64,000 nucleotides of DNA from CAZHFW01 sp964531675 (GTDB lineage Bacteria; Planctomycetota; Phycisphaerae; Phycisphaerales; UBA1924), in NCBI GenBank assembly GCA_964531675.1, contig CAZHFW010000022.1:1-64000 (forward strand), given 5' to 3'. The position numbers and the translations under genes are program-made. The notes under the pieces are model-generated. The model did not search any database. It was not told the origin of the DNA and worked only from the letters and a program-made list of their open reading frames with translations. Positions 25,028 through 34,402 of this stretch are shown here, one piece after another; the first letter of the stretch is position 1; every line of letters starts with the position of its first letter.

Positions 25028-25804
25028 TCAGTTGTTGTTCTGATCGAGCAGCTGGATCGTCTTGAGCTGGAAATACGGCGTAAACGCCGAGTTGATTCCC
25101 GACAGAGGTTTGTTGACCAGGTCGTCCACGTAACGACCAAACTGCGCCACATCGTTCTCGGGCGCGAAGATGATGTCATCAGGCTGGAGCGCCTCCGCCG
25201 CCAGCGCCATGTACACCGCGGGCTGCCCGGTGATCCGGGGCTCGATCACCCGAGCGCGGATCACGCCGTCCTCGTCCAGCCTGATGATCGCGACCTTCCG
25301 CGCATCGGCCGAATGCTTCAGCCCCCCGGCCCGGGCCAGCGCCTGCGCCGCGGTCGGAGCATCACGCAACGCCACCGGCGTCGGCGCCCCCACTTCCCCG
25401 AGCACGAACACGACGGGCTGCCGCACCGACTGCGCCACCACCGTCACCTCGGGGTCCACCAGCCTGGCGCTGTACCGCTTGGTCAGCTCCTCGCCCAGAT
25501 CCGGGATCGTGTATCCCGCCGCCTTCACCTCGCCCACCATGGGAAGCGAAATGAACCCGTCAGGCCTGATCACGCAAGGCCGCGAGAGCGTGGGTGTACG
25601 CACCAGCACGATCTCGATCTGATCGCCCGCCGCCAGCACGTATTCCTTCTTGAAGCGCGCCGACGATTGCACGACCTGCTCGGGCGCGCGGACCGGGCCC
25701 GACGCCTTGGGGCTCACGCAGCCCGCGCACACCAGCGCCAAACCCGCCGCGAGCACGCTCGCCCGGCGCGTCCCAGAACCTGATCTCTTTGCTGCGCACG
25801 CCAT
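25028..25804 (-). CDS. Polysaccharide export lipoprotein (Wza family)
   Basis: A 258-residue lipoprotein: signal region followed by the lipobox LVCAGC with Cys29. The PES domain (DQIEIVLVRTPTLSRPCVIRPDGFIS...) covers about residues 55-135, and an SLBB-like domain (FVLGEVGAPTPVALRDAP) follows. It should form the outer-membrane or periplasmic export channel. TAGACT (minus strand, 25817-25812) lies 7 nt before the ATG and there is no Shine-Dalgarno, so the operon may start with a leaderless mRNA. It is the first gene of the export block wza-wzz-kinase-like-wzy-wzx. Confidence 0.87.
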   Translation of the reverse strand: MACAAKRSGSGTRRASVLAAGLALVCAGCVSPKASGPVRAPEQVVQSSARFKKEYVLAAGDQIEIVLVRTPTLSRPCVIRPDGFISLPMVGEVKAAGYTIPDLGEELTKRYSARLVDPEVTVVAQSVRQPVVFVLGEVGAPTPVALRDAPTAAQALARAGGLKHSADARKVAIIRLDEDGVIRARVIEPRITGQPAVYMALAAEALQPDDIIFAPENDVAQFGRYVDDLVNKPLSGINSAFTPYFQLKTIQLLDQNNN

Positions 25805-26016
25805 TGTCGTCAGTCTACTCCCAGCTTGTGGATCATCCGACCAATCACGGGAACGTCCCGTCGGACTTCGACGTCGCGCCCGCACACGCGGACATGACGG
25901 CCCCATAAGGCCCGCATGCTCCGTCATCCCGGACCCATAATCCAGTTCGGACCCGGAATCCAGTCCGACGACCGCGCCTCATCCCGGAACGCGCAAGTCG
26001 TGCCGATCCGATCGGC

Positions 26017-27003
26017 TCAGCCCCCCGCCTCCACACGACGGAAGTAGTCCTTGTACCAGTCGATGGTCTCCGCGAGCCGCTCACCGACCGGCTTGCCGCA
26101 CGTCCATCCCAGCACCGTCCGCGCCTGCTCCGATGAGAGGTACTGGTGCTTGATCTCGCCCTTGGCCTCGTTGAGGATCAAAGGCTCCAGATCCTCGCGC
26201 TTGGCCGCCTTGAGAATCGCCTTGGTCAGGTTGAGCACCGACAAAGGCTCCCCCGTCCCGAAGTTGAACCCGCGGCCGTGGATCGACGGATCGTTCATCT
26301 TCTCCGCCAGGATCAGGTACGCCGACACGATGTCCTTCACGAACACGTAGTCGCGCATCGGCGATCCATCGCTCCGGATCACCGGCCGCTCGTTGCGGAT
26401 CACCGACTGGATCGTGCCCGGAATGATCCGGCTGAAGTTCAGATCGCCCGGCCCGAACAGGTTGCCGCAACGCGTGATGCACACCGGCGTCTTGTACGTG
26501 TTGTGGTACGTGTGCGCGATCAGGTCCGCACAGCTCTTGGAGACGTCGTAGGGGTGCTTGCCTTGCAGCGCCGCGTCCTCGTTGTACGGCAGCTTCTCGT
26601 GATCCCCGTACGCCTTGTCGCTCGACGCGATGACCACCCGCGTCACCTTCGAGTTCCGCCGGCACGCCTCCAGCAGGCACCAGGTTCCCTTGATGTTCGC
26701 CTCGAACGTCCCCATCGGATTACGGTTGGCGACGCCCACGATCGCCTGGGCCGCCAGGTGCAGGACCGTGTCGATCTCGTACTCGTTGATCGCTCGCTCC
26801 AGAACGTTGTACTCCTCGACACCGCCGCGCACCGTGCTGATCTTGCGGTCCAGGCCATCCAGGAAGAACGGCGCCGTGGGCACCAGATCCCGGATCAGCC
26901 CCGTGACGTTGGCGCCGCGACGCACCAGCTCATCGGTCATCCAGAGGCCCAGGAACCCCGTGCAGCCCGTGACAAAGACGTTGCGACCCTTCCAGAAACT
27001 CAT
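26017..27003 (-). CDS. rfbG: CDP-glucose 4,6-dehydratase-like (RfbG family)
   Basis: A 328-residue extended short-chain dehydrogenase. GCTGFLGLW binds NAD, IASSDKAYGDHEKLPY and YDVSKSCADLIAHTYHNTY carry the active-site Asp/Lys and Tyr/Lys, and RCGNLFGPGDLNFSRIIPGTI is characteristic of CDP-glucose dehydratase rather than RmlB. It overlaps the rfbF-type gene by ATGA, which strengthens the substrate call. The product would be CDP-4-keto-6-deoxyglucose, a precursor of dideoxy- or branched sugars. No dedicated RfbH-type enzyme is nearby, so the final sugar is unknown; the DegT proteins in the island are candidates for the next step. Confidence 0.87.
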   Translation of the reverse strand: MSFWKGRNVFVTGCTGFLGLWMTDELVRRGANVTGLIRDLVPTAPFFLDGLDRKISTVRGGVEEYNVLERAINEYEIDTVLHLAAQAIVGVANRNPMGTFEANIKGTWCLLEACRRNSKVTRVVIASSDKAYGDHEKLPYNEDAALQGKHPYDVSKSCADLIAHTYHNTYKTPVCITRCGNLFGPGDLNFSRIIPGTIQSVIRNERPVIRSDGSPMRDYVFVKDIVSAYLILAEKMNDPSIHGRGFNFGTGEPLSVLNLTKAILKAAKREDLEPLILNEAKGEIKHQYLSSEQARTVLGWTCGKPVGERLAETIDWYKDYFRRVEAGG

Positions 27004-27722
27004 GGCCTGCTCCCGGGATTGCTCCCCGACTTCACGCGCCAGGGAATGTTCCCCGAGCGGACGATCTCATCGAACTCCTGCTGATCCTTGTAGCTGTCCA
27101 CCGACTTGAAGAACCCGTCGTGCCGGTAGCTGTAAAGCTCGCCCATCCGCGTCAGCTCGGGCAGCACGTGCTTCTCCAGATTCGAGCCCTTCCAGTGGTC
27201 GAAGATCTTCTTCTTCATCACGAAGAATCCGATGTTGATCCGGTGGTCGTGGAGCACGGGCTTCTCGCGCATCTGCACGACCTTGCCCGACGTATCGCAG
27301 TCCAGCACGCCGTATTGCGTGAACATGGGAACGCTCGTCACCGTCGCGATCCCGCCGTGCGACCGGTGGAACGCCACGAGCTTCTGCAAGGGCACGTCCG
27401 AGAGCCCATCGCCGTAGGTCGCCATGAACTCATCGCCCACCAGGTGCGCGCAGCGCTTGATGCGCTCGCCCGTGTCCGCGTCCTCCCCGGTGTCGACGAT
27501 CGTGACCTTGCAGCCCAGGTTCTTGCCCTCGAAGTAGTCGTCGAGGGTCTCCTTGCGATGACCCGCCGCCAGCACGAAGTCGTCGAATCCCTGATCCATG
27601 AAGCTCCGCAGGATCTGCACCAGGATGGGCGATCCACCCACGGGAAGCATGGGCTTAGGCAGATACTCCGTAAAGGGGAACGCCCGGATCCCCTTGCCGC
27701 CGCACAGAATGACGACCTTCAT
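27000..27722 (-). CDS. rfbF: Glucose-1-phosphate cytidylyltransferase-like (RfbF family)
   Basis: A 240-residue nucleotidyltransferase. CGGKGIRAFPFTEYLPKPMLPVGG at the N-terminus is the sugar-nucleotide pyrophosphorylase signature; TYGDGLSDVPLQKLVAFHRSHGGIATVTSV and NIGFFVMKKKIFDHW are RfbF-like. It is expected to make CDP-glucose from CTP and glucose-1-phosphate for the adjacent dehydratase. GAGGAG lies about 8 nt upstream of the ATG at 27722; a longer upstream frame is not supported. Confidence 0.87.
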   Translation of the reverse strand: MKVVILCGGKGIRAFPFTEYLPKPMLPVGGSPILVQILRSFMDQGFDDFVLAAGHRKETLDDYFEGKNLGCKVTIVDTGEDADTGERIKRCAHLVGDEFMATYGDGLSDVPLQKLVAFHRSHGGIATVTSVPMFTQYGVLDCDTSGKVVQMREKPVLHDHRINIGFFVMKKKIFDHWKGSNLEKHVLPELTRMGELYSYRHDGFFKSVDSYKDQQEFDEIVRSGNIPWRVKSGSNPGSRP

Positions 27723-27767
27723 AACCGAGCTCCTCAGGCCGCGGCGCACCCCCGCCGCAGCCACCCC

Positions 27768-29213
27768 TCACCAACCCGTTCCCCGGATCAACGTTCCCAC
27801 AGTCGAAAGCATGATCCGGAAGTCGAGCATGAGCGACCACCGATCGATGTACTCCAGATCCATCTCCATCCACTTCTTGAACGGGATCTTGTGGTCCCCC
27901 TCGGCCTGCCAGAAGCACGTCAGACCCGGAGGCATCGTCAGGCGACGCTTCTGCCACCACTCGTTCCCCTGCGCCTCCTTCGGAGGCAAAGGCCTCGGCC
28001 CGACCAGGCTCATGTCCCCGACCAGGACGTTCCAGAGCTGCGGCAGCTCGTCAAGATGATACTTGCGCAGCACGCGCCCCACCGCCGTGATCCTCGGATC
28101 ATTCTTGATCTTGAACGCCGCCCCGTCCGTCTCGTTGTGCTGCTCGAGCTCCTCGCGCAACTTCGGCGCGTCCTTCACCATCGTCCGGAACTTGAGCATC
28201 TTGAACCGGCGCCCGTGGAAACCCGAACGCTCCTGCCCGAAGAACACCGGCCCCCGGCTGTTGAGCTTGATCGCCAGCGGGATCACGATGAACAGGGGAA
28301 GCGTGACCAGGAGCCCGCAGAGCGCTCCCACGAAATCGATCACGCGCTTCACCAGGAGCGGGCCATAGCTCGCCGGCCCGTTGTAGTGCGTCATCAGGGG
28401 AATCCCCCCCACCGTCACCACCTCGAGCTTCTCATCCACGCGATCAATCGCGTCCGCCGGGAACTTGGCGCTGATGCCCGCCTCCACGCAGAGCCTGACC
28501 ACGCGTCCGATGTCGTCGTAGCGACTCCGCACAGGCAGCGCGATCACCACCTCATCCACGACCCTCGCCGCCAGGATCTCGCGCAATCCCTCGGGCGAAT
28601 CAAGCACCTGCTGCGCGATCCCCGACAATGGCCCCGAAACAAAGCGGTCCATCCGCTGGGGCGACTCCGCGTCGTGGGCTTCGCGGATGTCCACGAACTG
28701 GACCACCTGGATCCCGTAGTGAGGCCTGGCGATCACTTCCTCCGCGATTCGCGCCGCCCGCTCGTTCCGCCCGACGACGATCCACGCGCGATTGTCCTTG
28801 CCGCGCCGGCGCAGCCGCCGGATCACCAGACGCACCGCGAGCCTCACGCTCAGCAGGATCGCGCCCGCCGCCATCGCTGTCAGGCCGTAGACACGCCCAT
28901 CCAGGCCCTGCCCGAACAGCTCGGTGAACAGGCACGCGATGCCCGTTGAGAGCGTGAGCACCTCGATGAGCGCCGCCATCTCGCGACCGATCCGTTCCGT
29001 GCGCCGCGCGTGGTAAATCCGCATCCGATTGGCGATGGTCACAAACGCGACCACCATCGCGGACGCGAACACGAACATGTGGTACCCGGTGCTCTCGGGC
29101 CAGAGCCCCAGACGCACGCCCACCGCCCACACCGCCGCTGTGGAGATCCCCGCGATCGCCGCGTCGATCAGCCTGAGGTAGTGCGCGAAGATGTGCACGT
29201 TCTGGTACAGCAT
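27768..29213 (-). CDS. Polyprenyl-phosphate sugar-1-phosphate transferase (WbaP/WcaJ-like)
   Basis: A 481-residue initiating transferase. Residues 1-145 hold four or five transmembrane helices, then a CoA-binding-like/NAD-like domain (VVGRNERAARIAEEVIARPHYG). The C-terminal bacterial sugar transferase domain contains KRVIDFVGALCGLLVTLPLF, SRGPVFFGQERSGFHGRRFKMLKFRTM and DELPQLWNVLVGDMSLVGPRP. It attaches the first sugar phosphate to undecaprenyl phosphate at the inner membrane. It follows the aminotransferase gene after 19 bp. Confidence 0.92.
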   Translation of the reverse strand: MLYQNVHIFAHYLRLIDAAIAGISTAAVWAVGVRLGLWPESTGYHMFVFASAMVVAFVTIANRMRIYHARRTERIGREMAALIEVLTLSTGIACLFTELFGQGLDGRVYGLTAMAAGAILLSVRLAVRLVIRRLRRRGKDNRAWIVVGRNERAARIAEEVIARPHYGIQVVQFVDIREAHDAESPQRMDRFVSGPLSGIAQQVLDSPEGLREILAARVVDEVVIALPVRSRYDDIGRVVRLCVEAGISAKFPADAIDRVDEKLEVVTVGGIPLMTHYNGPASYGPLLVKRVIDFVGALCGLLVTLPLFIVIPLAIKLNSRGPVFFGQERSGFHGRRFKMLKFRTMVKDAPKLREELEQHNETDGAAFKIKNDPRITAVGRVLRKYHLDELPQLWNVLVGDMSLVGPRPLPPKEAQGNEWWQKRRLTMPPGLTCFWQAEGDHKIPFKKWMEMDLEYIDRWSLMLDFRIMLSTVGTLIRGTGW

Positions 29214-29232
29214 GAACGACCCGCCGACGAAC

Positions 29233-30468
29233 TCACCGCTTGTAGTACTCCAGGATCCGAGTGAACGCCGTAATCACATCCGCGATGGCCCGATCATCCA
29301 TTTCCGCCGTCAGGGGAAGCGAGAGCGTCCGATCGCCCACATGCTCGGCCCCCGGGAAGTCCCCGCGCTTCCAGCCCCACGTCTCGCGGTAATACTGGTG
29401 CGCATGCACCGGCATGTAGTGCACGCCGCAACCGATGTTCTCGGCCTTGAGCGCCTCGAGCACGCGGTCACGCGTGACGCTGAGCCGCTCCAGCGCCAGC
29501 AGTGGCGTATAGAGATGCCAGGCGTGCCTCGAACCCGCGGGCGGATCCGGAGGCGTGACGCAGGGAAGCCCCGCAAACGCCCGGCTGTACCGGCGCCAGA
29601 TCTCTTCCCGCCGCGCCGCCCGCTCCTCAATCTTGCGGAGCTGCACGACGCCCATGGCCGCGTTCATGTCAGGCAGGTTGTACTTGAAGCCAAAACGCAC
29701 CACCTCGTAGTGGCGGTACCCCGGACGGCTGAACCGCGACCACGCGTCGGCGCTCATGCCGTGAAGACAGAGCTCCCGCGCCAGCTTGGCGACATCCGGA
29801 TCCTTCGCGAGCAGAATCCCGCCCTCGGCGGTCGTGACGTTCTTGGTCGCGTAGAAGCTGAAACAGCCCACATCCCCGATCAGGCCCGCGGGCTTGCCGT
29901 TGTGCGTCGTCTCGATCGCGTGCGCACAGTCCTCCACGACCTGCAGCTTGTGCTCCCGCGCGATCGCCATGATCGCGTCCATGTCGCACGCGCGCCCGCA
30001 CATGTGCACCGGCATCAGCGCCCGCGTCTTGGGCGTGATCCGCTCCCGGATCCGCGCCGGATCGATGTTCATCGTCTGCGGATCGCAATCCGCCAGCACC
30101 GGGGTCGCCCCCGCGTGGATAATCGCGTTCACCGTCGAACAGAACGTCATGGGCGTCGTGATGACCTCGTCGCCCGGACCGATGCCCAGCGCCACCAGCG
30201 CCAGATGCAGCGCCGCGGTGCACGAACTGACCGCAACCGCCGTGCCCCCGCCCTTGTACGCCTCGAAGTCGACTTCGAGCTGGCGGACCATCGGCCCGGT
30301 GCTGATCCAGCGCCGCCGCAGACAGTCGACGACCGCCGCGATCTCCTCTTCACCGATCGCGGGCACGCCGAAGACGACCATGGCCGACGGATCGCGCACC
30401 GGCACGCCCCCCGCAATCGCGGGAAGCGCCGACGTCGAAACACCAGTCTGGACCGACCTTTCGCCCAC
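29233..30468 (-). CDS. DegT/DnrJ/EryC1/StrS-family PLP aminotransferase
   Basis: A 411-residue PLP enzyme with all family landmarks: SSCTAALHLALVALGIGPGDEVITTPMTF, the cofactor Asp in VVEDCAHAIE and the Schiff-base Lys in SFYATKNVTTAEGG. It probably makes an amino sugar nucleotide from a keto-sugar (for example the dTDP or CDP 4-keto-6-deoxy sugars made in the island). I choose GTG at 30468 because GGAGG lies 6 nt upstream; a TTG at 30498 in the same frame lacks such support. It is the first gene of the block that continues with the sugar-phosphate transferase and rfbF/rfbG. Confidence 0.88.
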   Translation of the reverse strand: MGERSVQTGVSTSALPAIAGGVPVRDPSAMVVFGVPAIGEEEIAAVVDCLRRRWISTGPMVRQLEVDFEAYKGGGTAVAVSSCTAALHLALVALGIGPGDEVITTPMTFCSTVNAIIHAGATPVLADCDPQTMNIDPARIRERITPKTRALMPVHMCGRACDMDAIMAIAREHKLQVVEDCAHAIETTHNGKPAGLIGDVGCFSFYATKNVTTAEGGILLAKDPDVAKLARELCLHGMSADAWSRFSRPGYRHYEVVRFGFKYNLPDMNAAMGVVQLRKIEERAARREEIWRRYSRAFAGLPCVTPPDPPAGSRHAWHLYTPLLALERLSVTRDRVLEALKAENIGCGVHYMPVHAHQYYRETWGWKRGDFPGAEHVGDRTLSLPLTAEMDDRAIADVITAFTRILEYYKR

Positions 30469-30891
30469 CCACGACCTCCACAGCAGGGCACAAAGCAACC
30501 GCCGCTCAGAGGCGCACTGATACCCCCGAAGCCCCGGTCACTCAGTTCCACGTTGGGACGCTCGAACAGCCTCCGAACGTCTTCACATTCAAACCTAACC
30601 CAGACCACCGCAATCCGCAAGACCTGACTGTTGGAATCCAAAGGCCGAAATCCTCACCACCGGCATGGACCGACCCGCGCCGAACTCTCGGACCGCGCAA
30701 GACTTGCGACTTTCCCGCGAGAACCCAAACAAAATGCAATCACTGCAGGTTTCACGGCGCCTTCGGCGTTGACCCCGCCCGGTCACGCCGTTAGCTTGAC
30801 CCCAGGGCCCTTTGCATCTCAGCTTCCTCCCCGCACGTCGGCATCACCCGACGGAGCCCGCCTTGCCTCATCCCTTGACCGCCCCTGACTG
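30469..30891. other. Divergent intergenic region of about 420 bp
   Basis: Lies between divergently transcribed polysaccharide genes and probably holds promoters for both. It is less GC-rich than its surroundings around 30580-30740. An imperfect direct repeat with core CGCAAGAC occurs near 30615 and 30698, and an 11-bp palindrome TTGGATTCCAA (minus strand) near 30635. I could not place promoters with confidence and saw no coding frame with family-like sequence. Confidence 0.4.
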
Positions 30892-31890
30892 ATGCCATCC
30901 ACCGCCTCCATCCCCGTCGAGCTTGCCAACGCCTATGCGACCCGGCGCGTGCTGGTCCTTGGCGGCACGGGCTTCCTGGGCTTCGCGATCGCCCGCGCTC
31001 TGGCCCCAACGGGCGCCTCAGTCACCATCGCGTCCCGCGGGCTCACCAAGCCCGCCATCCCGCCCCCGCCGGGCGTGCAGGTCGCGACCGCGGACCTGGC
31101 CGATCGCGACGCGCTGCGCCCGCTCCTTGAACAGGCCGACACCGTGTTCATGCTCGCCGGCTCCACCGGCGCCATCGAGAGCACCGCCGCGCCGCTCGAT
31201 GACATCCGCACCAATCTGGTCGGACACGTCAATCTGCTCGAGACCTGGCGTGCGGCCGCCTGCACCGCTCGACTCGTCGTCGGGAGCACCCGACTGGTCT
31301 ACGGCCGCCCCATCCGCAACCCGGTCGACGAGGACCATCCCACCCACCCCACCAGCGCCTACGGCATCAACAAGCTCGCCGCCGAGAAGTACCACCGCCT
31401 CTACCACGAACTGCACAACGTCCGCTCCACCGCGCTGCGCATCCCCGTCGCCTATGGCCCCGGCGCTCCGCGCAACTCCACCAACCACGGCGTCGTGCGC
31501 CACTTCATCGACCACGCGCTGGCCGACCGCCCCATCACGCTCTTCGGAGGCGGCGCGCAGCTGCGAGATTTCCTCTACGTCGATGACCTCGTCCGCGCCA
31601 TGCTCATCGTCGGCGCCGATGACCGCACCGTCGGCCACGTGCTCAATGTCGGCTCGGGCGCCGCGATCACACTCCGCGCCCTCGCCGAGGCGGTCGTTCG
31701 CGCCGCGGGGAAGGGATCGATCGTCGAAACGCCCTGGCCCACCCACGCCAAGCAGGTCGAAACGGGCGATTTCGTCGCGGATATCTCCCGTATCACCGGG
31801 CTGACGGGCTGGAAGCCCTCCACGCCTTTGGATGAGGGCATCAGCGCCTGCGTTCTGGACGCCCGCAAACGGGCGGCGCAACAGCCATGA
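30892..31890 (+). CDS. NAD-dependent sugar epimerase/dehydratase
   Basis: A 332-residue extended short-chain dehydrogenase: GGTGFLGFAIA near residues 24-34, catalytic YGINKLAAEKYH, and the sugar-nucleotide region RDFLYVDDLVRAM. It resembles UDP-glucose 4-epimerase-like and GDP-mannose-type enzymes, but the exact reaction cannot be set. No clear Shine-Dalgarno precedes the ATG. It is the first gene of the plus-strand block and overlaps the next by ATGA. Confidence 0.83.
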   Translation: MPSTASIPVELANAYATRRVLVLGGTGFLGFAIARALAPTGASVTIASRGLTKPAIPPPPGVQVATADLADRDALRPLLEQADTVFMLAGSTGAIESTAAPLDDIRTNLVGHVNLLETWRAAACTARLVVGSTRLVYGRPIRNPVDEDHPTHPTSAYGINKLAAEKYHRLYHELHNVRSTALRIPVAYGPGAPRNSTNHGVVRHFIDHALADRPITLFGGGAQLRDFLYVDDLVRAMLIVGADDRTVGHVLNVGSGAAITLRALAEAVVRAAGKGSIVETPWPTHAKQVETGDFVADISRITGLTGWKPSTPLDEGISACVLDARKRAAQQP

Positions 31891-33032
31891 AGATCGCCCT
31901 TGCATGCGCCGGCGTCGGGCAGATCCAGCGCGGCTACGAGCGCTTCTTCGCCGACCTCTTCCGCTTCACCCGCGACCGCGCCGACATCACCCTCTACAAA
32001 GGAGGCGGCGCGACCTCTTCCCGCGAGATCATCCCAACGTTCGTCAGCCGCACCGGGACGCTGGGGAAACTCATTCCCCTGCACTGGGCGATCGGACGCT
32101 CGCGTTACCACTTCGAGTCGCTCACCTTCGGACTGGCGGTCGTCCGCCGGTGCATCGCCGACCAGACGGACATCCTGCACATCGTCGATCCGCCCCTAAT
32201 CAAGGTCGTGCACCTCTTCCGCCGCAAACTCGGGGGAAAGTTCAAGATCCTGTTCTCGCACGCCGGAACCTTGCCCTTCGGATATCACCCCTACGCGGAC
32301 TACGTGCACCACATCGGGCCCGACGCCTACCTCGCGGATCTGGCCGCGGGACATCCGCGCGATCGGCACGTGCTCATCCCGCTCGGCGTCGATCTCTCAC
32401 GCTTTGCCACCGACCGCACGCGGGCCTCGCTCCGCGCCGAGCACAACATCCCGCTGGACGCCAAGGTCGTGCTCTCGGTCGCGGCCCTGAACCGTCACGC
32501 CAAGCGCGTCGACGCGGTCATCGAAGAGATCGCCCTGCTCCCCGAGAGCTACCACCTCTGGCTCGACGGAAGCTTCGACCCGGATGGCGATCGCACGCTC
32601 ATCGATCTGGCCCGCGAGAAGCTTGGAGATCGCTGCCGATTCACGCACGTGCCCTCGGGAAAGCTCGGCGAACTCTTCCGCCTCGCGGACATCAAGGTGC
32701 TCGGCTCCCTGCACGAAGCCTTCGGCCTGGCGGTCGTCGAAGCGATGGCCTGCGGCTTGCCCGTCGTGGTGAACGACACGCCCCACTTCCGGTGGCTCAC
32801 AGGCGATCCCAGACTGCTCACCAACCTCGCGGAAAAGGGGGCTCTTGCGGCCCATGTACGTCGGATAATCGAGTCGCCCGAGGGACCCGCCTCCTGGGTT
32901 GACCCGGCGCGCGTGCGACGTCGATTCTCTTGGGATTCCTTGGCTGAGGACTACCTCGAGCTCTACCGATGCGTCGCGGCCGGCCGACCGGTCGTGCAGG
33001 CTCCCGAACACCTCCCGGCGCAGGGCGCGTAA
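31887..33032 (+). CDS. Glycosyltransferase family 4
   Basis: A 381-residue GT-B protein. Acceptor-domain start MKIALACAGVGQIQRGYERF; donor domain with VVLSVAALNRHAKRVDAVIEEIALLP, and the E-x7-E motif in GSLHEAFGLAVVEAMACGLPVVVND. It presumably elongates the repeat unit. The start overlaps the epimerase stop by ATGA. Confidence 0.87.
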   Translation: MKIALACAGVGQIQRGYERFFADLFRFTRDRADITLYKGGGATSSREIIPTFVSRTGTLGKLIPLHWAIGRSRYHFESLTFGLAVVRRCIADQTDILHIVDPPLIKVVHLFRRKLGGKFKILFSHAGTLPFGYHPYADYVHHIGPDAYLADLAAGHPRDRHVLIPLGVDLSRFATDRTRASLRAEHNIPLDAKVVLSVAALNRHAKRVDAVIEEIALLPESYHLWLDGSFDPDGDRTLIDLAREKLGDRCRFTHVPSGKLGELFRLADIKVLGSLHEAFGLAVVEAMACGLPVVVNDTPHFRWLTGDPRLLTNLAEKGALAAHVRRIIESPEGPASWVDPARVRRRFSWDSLAEDYLELYRCVAAGRPVVQAPEHLPAQGA

Positions 33033-33110
33033 GCCCGCCGCCCCCTACCCTCACCGCCAGAGCCCCAGCGGGACAAATCGTCCCGACGGCGCCTGACGGA
33101 GCCTCCGCCC

Positions 33111-34319
33111 ATGATCACGCAGAAGTCCATCATGCTCAAGCTCGCCTCACTCTCCGCGATCGTCGGCTCCATCTTCGCGATCTCCGCGTGCGCCGAGTTC
33201 AACGCCAAGGTCACCGAGATCCTCAACCAGGGCAATGGCGAGAAGCCCCCGACCGTGGGCACCGCGGGAGGCCCGCCCCCCAAGGACCAGTCCCGCGCGG
33301 ACGACACGCTTGAGACCCAGGCGGCGAGCTGGAAGGCCTACTCCCCCGACCCCATCATCAAGGTCGGCGACCTCCGCGACCGCGGGATCTGGAACGACCC
33401 GTGCGTGATCAAGGAAGGCAGTCAATACGTCATGTACCTGACGACCAGCGTGAAGGAGCCCTTCAAGGCCCCCGTCCTTCCTTTCCGCGCCGTCTCCGAC
33501 GATGGCGTCAAGTGGACCCTCGATCCCAAGGAACCGCTCATCTCCCCCGAGAGCACGAGCTACGTCGGGATGGAGACGCCTTCGGTCGTCAAGTTCAACG
33601 GCAAGTACCACATGTACTACAGCCTCATCAATCAGCCGGGCAAGGTCCCCATGATGGAGATCGGCCACGCCACCAGCGACGACGGCCGCTCGTGGAAGCT
33701 CGACCCCATGGGCCAGCCGCTCATCAAGGCCACGGGCAACGTGCTTGACTGGAATGGCTTCCTGGTCGGCGAGCCCGCCGCGGTCGTCTACAAGAACCGC
33801 ATCTACCTCTACTTCATCGCGACCGGCGCACGTCCGTCGGGCAAGCCCCAGCAGCTCCAGCAGGTCGGCCTTGCGGTCTCCGCCGACGGCCGCAACTTCG
33901 ACGCCCCGCGCGTCGTCATGACCCAGGATGAATCCATCTGGCCCCCGAGCAAGGGCTACACGGGCTACTCGTGCGTCTTCGCGGTCGTGAAGGACAACAA
34001 GATGCACCTGTTCCACAACGTCGCGCTCTCGGTGCCCAAGGCCAATCCCGACTGGTACCAGGTCGCCCTCTCCCACGCGGTCAGCGACGACGGCGAAACC
34101 AACTGGACCCAGGACAAGACGCCCATCTACTCCCGCTCGAGCTTCAAGTGGACCGCCGGCGGCATCATCGGCCCCAGCGTCCTCTTCGAGGACGGCAAGT
34201 GCAAGATGTGGTTCGCCGGACACGTCAACCAATCCGACTTCGGCTCCCTCCCGCTCTCGGGCTGGAAGGGCAACCAGTTCGGCATCGGCTACGCCACCAC
34301 CGATGCTTCCAAGTACTAA
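33111..34319 (+). CDS. Lipoprotein with five-bladed beta-propeller glycosidase-like domain (GH43/GH32-like)
   Basis: A 402-residue protein with a lipoprotein signal (lipobox ISAC, Cys27), a Pro/Gly linker to about residue 70 and then repeated propeller blades: WNDPCVIKEGSQYVMYLTT, VGMETPSVVKFNGKYHMYYS, VGEPAAVVYKNRIYLYFI and IIGPSVLFEDGKCKMWFAG. An Asp early in the first blade (NDP) and Glu residues in later blades (METPS, GEPAA) are where GH43/GH32 catalytic acids occur. It could trim or cleave the exported polysaccharide at the cell surface. It is preceded by CGGAGCC and sits in the middle of the glycosyltransferase block. Confidence 0.72.
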   Translation: MITQKSIMLKLASLSAIVGSIFAISACAEFNAKVTEILNQGNGEKPPTVGTAGGPPPKDQSRADDTLETQAASWKAYSPDPIIKVGDLRDRGIWNDPCVIKEGSQYVMYLTTSVKEPFKAPVLPFRAVSDDGVKWTLDPKEPLISPESTSYVGMETPSVVKFNGKYHMYYSLINQPGKVPMMEIGHATSDDGRSWKLDPMGQPLIKATGNVLDWNGFLVGEPAAVVYKNRIYLYFIATGARPSGKPQQLQQVGLAVSADGRNFDAPRVVMTQDESIWPPSKGYTGYSCVFAVVKDNKMHLFHNVALSVPKANPDWYQVALSHAVSDDGETNWTQDKTPIYSRSSFKWTAGGIIGPSVLFEDGKCKMWFAGHVNQSDFGSLPLSGWKGNQFGIGYATTDASKY

Positions 34320-34402
34320 GCACGCTTCCTCGACCAAGCCTCGCGGCGCAGGCGTCCCGCTCGTGACGCTCTCGTCGACCGGTCTCTTCTCTGGGGTGAT
34401 CC

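Noticed and set aside
30631..30888. Plus-strand frame of 85 codons upstream of the epimerase gene
   Set aside because: It has no ribosome-binding site and no family-like sequence; the region is better explained as a divergent promoter region.
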